Of a stretch of 6,083 bases of DNA, positions 1 to 6,076 are shown piece by piece. The DNA comes from Bacteroidaceae bacterium (lineage in GTDB: Bacteria > Bacteroidota > Bacteroidia > Bacteroidales > Bacteroidaceae). Position 1 is the first letter of the stretch, and each line of letters begins with the position of its first letter. Position numbers and translations under genes: made by a program. Location: positions 1 to 6,083 of the forward strand of contig CAAGDO010000141.1 of the NCBI GenBank assembly GCA_900768625.1. Reading direction: 5' to 3'. Below the pieces are notes generated by a model. It did not search any database. It worked only from the letters and a program-made list of their open reading frames with translations, and was not told where the DNA came from.

Positions 1-71
1 AAAGGAAAATTATCTTGGCGCAAAAAACACTAGACAGACTCAATCGCAAGCTCTCTGTAACGCAAGGGTGA
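1..71 (+). CDS. Partial 3' end of a probable IS transposase (left copy)
   Basis: An open frame enters from the left edge (first full codon at 3-5) and stops at TGA 69-71. It encodes about 22 residues ending LDRLNRKLSVTQG. The composition (Lys, Arg, Leu, Gln; helix-like) suits the end of a DNA-binding or transposase protein better than the other frames, which contain stops or odd compositions. The same frame occurs, complete to the other window edge, in the inverted copy. I do not recognise the family from so short a tail, so 'transposase' rests on the repeat context and not on homology. Another frame reading in the opposite direction is also open through the repeat and cannot be excluded. Confidence 0.4.
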   Translation, partial: RKIILAQKTLDRLNRKLSVTQG

Positions 72-96
72 TACATGTTATATAGAAGACCACTAG
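1..96 (+). repeat. Left copy of 96-bp perfect terminal inverted repeat (probable IS 3' end)
   Basis: These 96 bases are the exact reverse complement of 5981-6076, with no mismatch. Identity stops immediately after CACTAG (left continues ACAG; the right copy, read inward, continues TTCG). The repeat holds the tail of an open frame plus about 25 bp of non-coding sequence. That is the layout of the 3' end of an insertion sequence: transposase stop, then a short terminal stretch. The left edge of the window cuts the element, and the other copy shows that at least seven more bases belong upstream, although those seven cannot be compared here. The IS family cannot be named from this much sequence. 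The inverted repeat itself is certain; the IS reading is inference. Confidence 0.9.
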
Positions 97-126
97 ACAG
101 CTTCGGCATCTGCCGCGCAAAACGGA

Positions 127-161
127 CCTTGAATCTCCGACAAGGACAAGTTTCCCCAAAA
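127..161 (+). repeat. Upstream direct repeat R1, before the GH16 gene
   Basis: This 35-base stretch, CCTTGAATC through CCCCAAAA, aligns with 1022-1058 at 32 of 37 columns (three substitutions, two single-base gaps). Both copies lie in the same orientation upstream of a gene for an exported protein. Each can form a tiny stem: TCC/GGA here and CCC/GGG in the other copy, a compensating T-A to C-G change. In the second copy the repeat abuts a promoter. Here no TAnnTTTG element follows at the matching distance. It could be a regulator site, an upstream promoter element, or the remnant of a duplicated intergenic region. Confidence 0.6.
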
Positions 162-215
162 ACATTCCCAAGCCGAACACGCCATTCAAACACACCCACA
201 ACACTTTATCAACAC

Positions 216-998
216 ATGAAAACCTCAAATCTTCTTTCCCTTCTCATCGCCCTCCTCTGCTGCCTCCCGGCGACAGCTGAGAAGAAACCGCACTACAAAC
301 TCGTCTGGCAGGACCATTTCCGCAGCAGCCGGATCGACACAACCTCTTGGGTGAAGATTCCACGAGGAAAACCCGACTGGAGACGCCACATGTCCTCCGT
401 CGACTCCCTCTATGCCATACGCAACGGATGCCTGGTGTTGCGCGGTGTGGTGAACCGCACCGAAACGACTGACACGGCACGCTACATCACCGGCGGTCTT
501 TACACCCTGGGCAAACGCCACATCGGCTACGGCAAAGTCGAAGTACGCGCCCGCCTGGGCAGAGCGCAAGGAGCCTGGCCCGCCATCTGGATGAAACCCA
601 TCACCGGACAATGGCCGATCAGAGGCGAAATCGACATCATGGAACATCTCAACCACGACACCATCGTCTACCAGACCATCCACACCCACTACACCCACGA
701 CCTCCACTTCGAGAACAAACCGCCCCACGGAAGCACACACCCCATCGACCGCGACGGATTCAACACCTACGCCGTGGAAATCCTCCCCGACTCGCTGGTG
801 TTCTCCGTCAACGGTGACCGCTACTTCACCTATCCGCGCATCGAAACGGACAAACCCGGACAATACCCCTTCGGCACCCCCTTCTACCTGCTCATCGACA
901 TGCAGATTGAAGGTTCCTGGGTCGGACGTGCCAAACCGGAGGAACTCCCCGTGGAAATGGAAATCGACTGGGTGAAGATGTACGAACTGAAAAAATGA
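216..998 (+). CDS. Secreted glycoside hydrolase family 16 beta-glucanase (laminarinase/lichenase-like)
   Basis: This 260-residue protein begins with a signal peptide (residues 1-21; hydrophobic LLSLLIALLCCLPATA, likely cut after ATA). No lipobox is seen, so a periplasmic or secreted enzyme is more likely than a lipoprotein. The rest is a single GH16 beta-jelly-roll domain without accessory modules. The active site is GEIDIMEH at 137-144: E138 is the expected nucleophile, D140 the assisting acid and E143 the acid/base. The extra Met gives the beta-bulge ExDxxE form seen in laminarinase-type members. GGLYTLGKRHIGYGKVEVRA (93-112), GAWPAIWM (119-126) and the closing DWVKMYE (251-257) are typical of the family. 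The family retains stereochemistry and usually cuts beta-1,3 or mixed-linkage beta-1,3-1,4-glucans; other GH16 substrates cannot be ruled out. The frame also opens at ATG 75 inside the flanking repeat, but ATG 216 is chosen because the signal peptide starts there. No SD sequence or clear promoter is visible. Fifteen lysines use 12 AAA and 3 AAG, unlike the next gene. Confidence 0.93.
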   Translation: MKTSNLLSLLIALLCCLPATAEKKPHYKLVWQDHFRSSRIDTTSWVKIPRGKPDWRRHMSSVDSLYAIRNGCLVLRGVVNRTETTDTARYITGGLYTLGKRHIGYGKVEVRARLGRAQGAWPAIWMKPITGQWPIRGEIDIMEHLNHDTIVYQTIHTHYTHDLHFENKPPHGSTHPIDRDGFNTYAVEILPDSLVFSVNGDRYFTYPRIETDKPGQYPFGTPFYLLIDMQIEGSWVGRAKPEELPVEMEIDWVKMYELKK

Positions 999-1021
999 CG
1001 GCAACTACTGCGCAAAGTAAG

Positions 1022-1058
1022 CCTTGAATCCCCCGAAAAGGGCAAGTTTACCCCAAAA
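1022..1058 (+). repeat. Upstream direct repeat R2, before the large C1-domain gene
   Basis: Second copy of the element at 127-161, 37 bases, starting 24 bases after the stop of the GH16 gene. It ends one base before the possible -33 element of the downstream promoter. The conserved core is AGG/GGG-CAAGTTT-(A)-CCCCAAAA, preceded by CCTTGAATC. Its position just upstream of a promoter fits an activator or UP-like site. It is not a convincing terminator for the GH16 gene, because the stem is only three base pairs and no T-tract follows. Confidence 0.6.
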
Positions 1059-1092
1059 GTTGTGCATATCAAACTATAAATTAGTACCTTTG
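1059..1092 (+). promoter_or_regulatory. Bacteroidetes-type promoter (TTG ... TACCTTTG)
   Basis: TACCTTTG at 1085-1092 matches the Bacteroidetes -7 consensus TAnnTTTG exactly. It is preceded by an AT-rich tract (ATATCAAACTATAAATTAG). A GTTG at 1059-1062 is a plausible but imperfect -33 element (consensus TTTG); the 22-base spacing is slightly longer than usual. Transcription would start near 1097-1100, giving a leader of about 150 nt before ATG 1247. The -7 match and position are seen; the activity is inferred. Confidence 0.65.
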
Positions 1093-1101
1093 CCACGAAT
1101 C

Positions 1102-1139
1102 TGCAGCCTTTTCTGCATGACAGGGCATGGATGGATGCC
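1102..1139 (+). other. Two small stem-loops in the 5' leader
   Basis: Shortly after the predicted transcription start there are two adjacent perfect 5-bp hairpins: TGCAG (1102-1106)/CTGCA (1113-1117) with a 6-nt loop, and GGCAT (1124-1128)/ATGCC (1135-1139) with a 6-nt loop. They could stabilise the leader or take part in post-transcriptional control. Stems this short occur by chance, and no known riboswitch fold is recognised. The remaining leader (1140-1246) becomes AT-rich close to the start codon, as is usual for Bacteroidetes genes translated without a Shine-Dalgarno sequence. Confidence 0.3.
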
Positions 1140-1246
1140 AAGCACACAACATAAGGCCGTAGCTGCATCTTTCCCCTGATGAAGGGATTTCTCCCCAAGT
1201 TAACTATTACAACTGCAAAATATCTAACATCTATACACCTTTTTAC

Positions 1247-4200
1247 ATGAACAACATGCTTAAACTCACGCTCGTTGGTGCTTGTCTCCTTCCGGGCGTA
1301 ATGAGTGCGCAGGACGTTGACCGCACGAAGTATCCTGACTTCTCTGCAACCGTCAACCCCGACTGGTCGCTCATGAAGCCTATGCGTAAGGCTGGAGCCA
1401 AGGCCGAGACCAAGCGTCCTGACCACTACAACAATGCCGACACCCCCTACTTCCCCCCGGTGTTCAACCAGGCGGGCGGTTCGTGTGGTTCCGCTTCGCG
1501 TATCTGCTACATGTTCACCCATGAGCTCAACTCTTTCCGCGGAACAAACGGCAAGGATCCCCACCACTACTATCCCTCACACTTCGTTTGGCTGCTCACC
1601 AACGGTAACTCCGGCAAGGATGCCTTCGTGCAGTTCGTAGGTGTGCCCTCTGCTGCCACTTATGGCGGACAGACCTATTCCAGCCTCTTCGGCTATCAGG
1701 ACACTTCCGACAACGACTTCGGATGGATGACAGGCTACGACAAGTGGTACGAAGCCATGTTCAACCGTATGCTCAAGCCCTCCAACTTCCCCATCAGTGT
1801 GGAAACGGAAGAAGGCCGCGAAGCTGTGAAGAACTGGCTCTGGAACCATAATGGCGACACAGACTTCCACTCTGGCGGTATCGTAGGTATCGGTGTGGCC
1901 AGCGGCGGTAAATGGATGGACATCCCCTCGACTCCGACCAACGACGCCATTGGCGTGACCAAAAAGTCCTATGTCAGAGCTTGGGGTAGCCAGGTCGACC
2001 ACGCACTGACCATTGTGGGTTACGATGACCGCATCGAATTCGACATCGACGGCAACGGCGTTTTCGGCGAGAAGGACAAAGACGAAGTCGGTGCCTGGAT
2101 TGTCGTCAACTCATGGGGTAATTGGGAAAACGACGGTTTCATCTACTGTCCTTACGCCTATGCAGGCCCCAGCTTCTCCTCTTTCAATGCCAAGCGCCCC
2201 AACGGCTTCTGGCAGCCTGAAATCTACCGCGTGCGTAAGAACTACGTGCCCAAACGTACCATCAAGATCAAGATGGACTACTCACGCCGTAGCGAAATCT
2301 ATCTCAGCGCAGGCGTTTCAAGTGACCTCAATGCAACAGAGCCCGAAGCAAGCCAGGCATTCGACCACTTCAAGTATGCCGGCGACGGTGCCAACGGTAA
2401 CACCAACCCCGCACCCGAAATCCCGATGCTCGGACGTTGGGCCGACGGCAAGCTCCACACCGAACCCATGGAGTTCGGCTACGACCTGACCGACCTCTCT
2501 GCCAACTACGACATCAACAAACCCTTGAAATACTTCTTCATGATCGACACCAGATCATGGGGTAAGGGCGAGGGACACATCTACAATGCTTCCATCATCG
2601 ACTACGTGCAGGATGCACTCGGCGTGGAAACTCCCTTCCAGATTGCCGACGGCAGCCTGAAGATCGAGAGCAAGGGCAAGCGCACCGTCATCAGCGTCAT
2701 CGTGCAGGGTATGGGCGTTTACGGTCCTGAGAACCTCTCCATCAGCGACGGCAAGCTTCATTGGACCGCACCTTCTGTGGGCGCCTCCAAGGTGACCGGC
2801 TACAAGATCTACCAGGGTTCAAAGGAAATCGCCACCCTCGGCGCAACTGCCAACAGCTATGACCTGACGTCCGACGAAGCCGTTGTCTATGGTGTGACCG
2901 CCCTCTTCGGTGACAAGGAATCAGGAAAGGCCACGGTAGCGGCTCCCGCCAAGAACACCGAGAACATGGTGACCAACTTCAAGCATTCTGGCTTCAGCAT
3001 CCCCGACGTGTTCGGTTCGAAGTACAACGAAGCCACCATCGAATACTGGATCCGTCCGAATTCACTGGTCAACTGGAACCAGAGCGCAGGTCCGGGATGG
3101 GGTTCCTTCATGTTCCATGCCAATGCCGACGGTACGCTCACCGCAGGCTGGGACACCAGCAACCGCCTCAACGTTTCCGGTGCTTTGGTGAAGAACACCT
3201 GGCGCCACGTCGCCATCGTGGTGAAGAACAACCGTCTGACCATCTTCGTCAACGGTTCGCAGAAGGCCACCACCACTTCATCCAACTATAAGGGTCTCGG
3301 CGGATTCGGCGACCTCGTGTTCAGCAACGGTTCAGGCAACAATTCCTACCAGGATGCCCAGTACGACGAAATCCGTATCTGGAAGACCGCCCGCACCCCC
3401 AAGCAGATCAAAGACAACTACCGCATCGAGATGGGCGACGGCAGCCTCCCCGCAGAGCTCCTCGCCTACTTCAAGGGTGACCTCATCAACGTTGACGGAC
3501 AGCCCATGCTTCGCGACCACACAACAGGTCAGCACCATGCCACCCTGCTTGACGAGAAGTATGAGAACATCGTTTCCGAACAGCCCAAGTTCCAGCGCCC
3601 CACGGCGATGAGCGTGAGCATCAACGAACCCACGGCAGAAGTATATGCCGGTGATCCCGTCACCTTCTCAGTGACTGCATCAAGCAATATTCAGAAGCTC
3701 ACATGGTCAGCTGAATCAGCTGGTGTGAAGAGCACACAGGCCGTTTCCCCCACCTTCACCTTCCCCAAGGAGGGCGAACACAAGGTGAGCGTTGTGGCCA
3801 CTGGCTATGATGATGCCACCGAATCTGCAGAAATCACCGTCAAGGTGCTTCCCGCCAAGGCTCCCGACGCTTCCTTCACGGCCACCAGCCTCAACGTACC
3901 CGCTGGCCACCGTATCACCTTCCTTGCCGCCAACCCGCAGATTGGCTACACGTACAAGTGGGAACTCCCCGGTGCAGAACTGTCGGAAGGCACAAACGCC
4001 AACATCGCCACTTCCTACAACAACGTAGGCACCTACACCGCACGCCTCACCGTGACGACCAACACAGGCCAGACGGCAACCAGCGAGCAGAAGGTGGTTG
4101 TGACCAACGTTGCGCCTCAGGCTGACTTCAAGATGGAGAACAGCGTAGCCATCGTGGGCGAACCCATCATCCTGCAGGACGCCTCCAAGTTCCAGCCCTC

Positions 4201-5719
4201 TTCATGGCTCTGGAACATCAGCAATGACCAGAACGCCGTGGTAGGCAAGACCGCCCAGTTCGGCTTCATCGCTGAACATCCGGGTGTTTACGACGTGACA
4301 CTCCACGCCGGTAACGTTGCCGGACAGAACAGCAAGACCATCGAACGCGGCTTGACCATCTGCAACGCCGACGGCCAGACCGGTTTGAACTTCGGTTACG
4401 ACGCTGCCCGCGTCACCCTCACGAAGGTGCCTTTCGAAGCCAACTGCAACGCCTTCACCATCGCTTGGTGGATGCGCGCCGGACAGCTCACCTCTATGGG
4501 CAACGCCATGGGTGACTCCAACGAAACCTTCCAGATGTACACCAACGCCAGCGGCGCTATGGTGGTGAACATCGCCGGCAAGACCTTCACTTCGAAGAAC
4601 GGCTACGTCGTGGCAGGCGAATGGCACAACTACGCTGTTGTGCTCGGTTCAGGCAAATTGAGCTTCTATCGCGACGCCGTGCAGCACTCCACCGCTGTCG
4701 TAGGTGCCACACTCAAAGTACCTGCAATGAGCAAGTTCGTCATCGGTGCCGACGAGGCTCCCGTGAACGCCCTCATCGACGAGCTCAGCATCTGGAACAA
4801 GGTTATCTCCGCTGCCGACATGAAGAAGACCTTCAACGCTCCCATCGAAAACGTGACTGAAGCAGAAGGAAAGGGTCTCGTGGCTTACTACCAGTTCAAT
4901 CAGAACTCGGGCGACGTCAAGGATGCCACTTCCAAGAACAACACCGGTGTGCGCACGGGCTTCGGTCCTGACGGCGACGCATGGGTGAACTCTCGCGGCA
5001 TCTTCTGTCTCAACTTTGCAGACAAGACCTCAGACGTGAGCGGCCGTCTGCAGAACCGCAAGGAACCCTTCTCTTACGAAGACACCGAGATCAACCCCAC
5101 CGTTGGCAAGCGCTACTTTGCCATCAAGGACTGGACGATTGAAAATGCAATGACCGAAGGCGAAATCACCACCGGTTGCCATGTTGACAGCAGACTCAGC
5201 TACGACATGACCTTCACCACCTCTGAGAACGGCTTCGCTGCCGAACTCAAGGACCACAAGGTTTACCAGACCATCACGTTGCCCGCAGGCACCTATGCCC
5301 TCAAGGCCAACTATGGTAACAACGCTGGTTTCGGTGCAGGTTCTTACCTCGTTGTAGCTGCCGGTGCAGGTATCCCCAACTCGGCTGACCTCGCCACCAG
5401 CACCATCGCCTATAAGGCTATGGCTGACAAGTCAAACGAAGTGACTTCCAACTCTGTGATCTTCTCGCTCGCTGAAGAGCAGGAAATCTCTGTCGGTCTG
5501 CTCGTCAACCTCGGCATGAACACCACGCTGACCATCAAGAGCTTCGAGCTGACCCGCTTCCCCAACTCCGACGTGAAGATTCCCGATGGAATCGGTTCAG
5601 TACTCGCTCCTGAAGCTGAAGGCCAGAAGGTCATCTACGACATGTGGGGCCGCCGCGTAAGCAACACCCAGAAGGGTGGTATCTACGTGATCGACGGCAA
5701 CAAGGTGATCGTACGCTGA
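1247..5719 (+). CDS. Large secreted papain-like (C1) cysteine protease-family protein with FN3, LamG and PKD domains and a T9SS-like C-terminal tail
   Basis: A 1490-residue protein. Residues 1-21 are a signal peptide (likely cut MSA|QD). Residues about 60-335 are a C1 papain-like domain: Gln75 in FNQAGGSCGSAS, candidate nucleophile Cys80, DHALTIVGY with His252, and WIVVNSWGNWENDGF with Asn288. An EF-hand-like loop, DIDGNGVFGEKD (266-277), lies between the His and Asn motifs. Then follow a beta-rich stretch (336-490), an FN3-like domain (491-566), a LamG/ConA-like domain (570-770; WRHVAIVVKNNRLTIFVNG, YDEIRIWKTARTPKQI), three PKD/Ig-like domains (about 785-868, 872-955, 956-1038), a second LamG-like domain (1044-1235; EWHNYAVVLGSGKLSFY, IDELSIWNKVIS, LVAYYQF), a beta-rich carbohydrate-binding-like domain (1250-1436), and a sorting-type tail (1460-1490; YDMWGRR, GGIYVIDGNKVIVR). 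The tail suggests type IX secretion and surface anchoring. The domains suggest binding to host or dietary glycans or proteins, with peptide cleavage if the active site works. Lysine is overwhelmingly AAG and codons mostly end in C, which suggests high expression. The gene stands alone, with its own promoter and terminator. Domain edges are approximate and the substrate is unknown. Confidence 0.88.
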   Translation: MNNMLKLTLVGACLLPGVMSAQDVDRTKYPDFSATVNPDWSLMKPMRKAGAKAETKRPDHYNNADTPYFPPVFNQAGGSCGSASRICYMFTHELNSFRGTNGKDPHHYYPSHFVWLLTNGNSGKDAFVQFVGVPSAATYGGQTYSSLFGYQDTSDNDFGWMTGYDKWYEAMFNRMLKPSNFPISVETEEGREAVKNWLWNHNGDTDFHSGGIVGIGVASGGKWMDIPSTPTNDAIGVTKKSYVRAWGSQVDHALTIVGYDDRIEFDIDGNGVFGEKDKDEVGAWIVVNSWGNWENDGFIYCPYAYAGPSFSSFNAKRPNGFWQPEIYRVRKNYVPKRTIKIKMDYSRRSEIYLSAGVSSDLNATEPEASQAFDHFKYAGDGANGNTNPAPEIPMLGRWADGKLHTEPMEFGYDLTDLSANYDINKPLKYFFMIDTRSWGKGEGHIYNASIIDYVQDALGVETPFQIADGSLKIESKGKRTVISVIVQGMGVYGPENLSISDGKLHWTAPSVGASKVTGYKIYQGSKEIATLGATANSYDLTSDEAVVYGVTALFGDKESGKATVAAPAKNTENMVTNFKHSGFSIPDVFGSKYNEATIEYWIRPNSLVNWNQSAGPGWGSFMFHANADGTLTAGWDTSNRLNVSGALVKNTWRHVAIVVKNNRLTIFVNGSQKATTTSSNYKGLGGFGDLVFSNGSGNNSYQDAQYDEIRIWKTARTPKQIKDNYRIEMGDGSLPAELLAYFKGDLINVDGQPMLRDHTTGQHHATLLDEKYENIVSEQPKFQRPTAMSVSINEPTAEVYAGDPVTFSVTASSNIQKLTWSAESAGVKSTQAVSPTFTFPKEGEHKVSVVATGYDDATESAEITVKVLPAKAPDASFTATSLNVPAGHRITFLAANPQIGYTYKWELPGAELSEGTNANIATSYNNVGTYTARLTVTTNTGQTATSEQKVVVTNVAPQADFKMENSVAIVGEPIILQDASKFQPSSWLWNISNDQNAVVGKTAQFGFIAEHPGVYDVTLHAGNVAGQNSKTIERGLTICNADGQTGLNFGYDAARVTLTKVPFEANCNAFTIAWWMRAGQLTSMGNAMGDSNETFQMYTNASGAMVVNIAGKTFTSKNGYVVAGEWHNYAVVLGSGKLSFYRDAVQHSTAVVGATLKVPAMSKFVIGADEAPVNALIDELSIWNKVISAADMKKTFNAPIENVTEAEGKGLVAYYQFNQNSGDVKDATSKNNTGVRTGFGPDGDAWVNSRGIFCLNFADKTSDVSGRLQNRKEPFSYEDTEINPTVGKRYFAIKDWTIENAMTEGEITTGCHVDSRLSYDMTFTTSENGFAAELKDHKVYQTITLPAGTYALKANYGNNAGFGAGSYLVVAAGAGIPNSADLATSTIAYKAMADKSNEVTSNSVIFSLAEEQEISVGLLVNLGMNTTLTIKSFELTRFPNSDVKIPDGIGSVLAPEAEGQKVIYDMWGRRVSNTQKGGIYVIDGNKVIVR

Positions 5720-5785
5720 TTGTTCCGTAAAGGCCCAAACAGCCGAATGGCTTCGGACCACAACGGACCATTCATTCTTTAAACG

Positions 5786-5825
5786 AAAGCCGGAAGGTGC
5801 AAAAGCGCCTTCCGGCTTTTTCTTT
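5786..5825 (+). terminator. Strong intrinsic terminator after the large gene
   Basis: A 15-bp stem pairs 5786-5800 (AAAGCCGGAAGGTGC) with 5805-5819 (GCGCCTTCCGGCTTT) across an AAAA loop, with one G-T wobble and no bulge. A T-rich tract (TTTTTCTTT) runs through the end of the stem and after it. It lies 66 bases after the TGA of the large gene. The A-tract on the 5' side means that it could also work, more weakly, on the minus strand, which would shield the gene from transcripts coming from the right-hand repeat. Confidence 0.9.
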
Positions 5826-5831
5826 GTTACA

Positions 5832-5908
5832 GCCCAATTCCACGCTGATGATCCAGTCCTCTTGTCCTCGCGGATAAGGCGGTATGTGTCATCCCCACAG
5901 GATTGGGC
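5832..5908. other. Candidate folded element closed by a 9-bp stem
   Basis: GCCCAATTC (5832-5840) pairs with GGATTGGGC (5900-5908), nine pairs including one G-T, enclosing 59 bases. Inside, ATCC (5851-5854) can pair with GGAT (5872-5875), and TGTG (5885-5888) with CACA (5896-5899); the latter sits directly against the closing stem. This gives a three-way-junction shape of 77 nt. No promoter is seen for it on either strand, and it does not match tRNA: there is no GGTTCRA T-loop on either strand. The rest of the space between the terminator and the right repeat (5909-5980) shows nothing I can name. Confidence 0.25.
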
Positions 5909-5980
5909 CGTTTCTTATGCCTACACCTACGATAAGCGGGCGCTCTTCACTCCCAGAGAAACGGGCATTGTTGATACGAA

Positions 5981-6076
5981 CTAGTGGTCTTCTATATAAC
6001 ATGTATCACCCTTGCGTTACAGAGAGCTTGCGATTGAGTCTGTCTAGTGTTTTTTGCGCCAAGATAATTTTCCTTT
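5981..6076 (-). repeat. Right copy of 96-bp perfect terminal inverted repeat (probable IS 3' end)
   Basis: Exact reverse complement of 1-96. Its inner edge is CTAGTGGTCTTC, starting at 5981. The seven bases beyond it (6077-6083) extend the same open frame toward the window edge and have no partner inside the window, because the left copy is cut. With the left copy it forms a pair of inward-facing element ends around 5884 bp of unique sequence. Recombination between them could invert the interior. If the interior and both element copies move together, they would be a composite transposon. Neither can be shown from one window. Confidence 0.9.

Noticed and set aside
1..96. A short invertible-promoter repeat of the Bacteroides phase-variation type
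   Set aside because: Those repeats are normally short and flank a few hundred bases with a promoter. Here 96-bp repeats with a coding tail flank about 5.9 kb, and no invertase gene is present.
75..215. A 47-residue N-terminal extension of the GH16 protein starting at ATG 75
   Set aside because: The start lies inside the flanking repeat, and the extension is Arg-rich low-complexity sequence. A clean signal peptide begins at ATG 216.
225..1004. A 259-codon minus-strand open frame covering the GH16 gene
   Set aside because: It mirrors a gene with an intact GH16 active site; C-ending codon bias readily opens the antisense frame. Its translation shows no recognisable domain.
1022..1058. An intrinsic terminator for the GH16 gene
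   Set aside because: Only a three-pair stem, with no T-tract directly after it, and the sequence is shared with the region upstream of the GH16 gene.
884..1567. A 227-codon minus-strand open frame across the intergenic region
   Set aside because: It overlaps both real genes in antisense, runs over the promoter and leader, and has no domain or signal sequence.
5827..5892. A 21-codon minus-strand frame starting at the complement of 5890-5892
   Set aside because: Too short, with no ribosome-binding or promoter signal and no recognisable similarity.
5832..5908. A tRNA gene, suggested by the 77-nt length and a 7-bp end stem
   Set aside because: No T-loop GGTTCRA, no D-arm and no placeable anticodon arm on either strand.
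5721..5984. A plus-strand open frame of about 87 codons after the large gene
   Set aside because: It has no ATG start, runs through the terminator hairpin, and stops at the TAG formed in the repeat edge. Most likely a chance opening.
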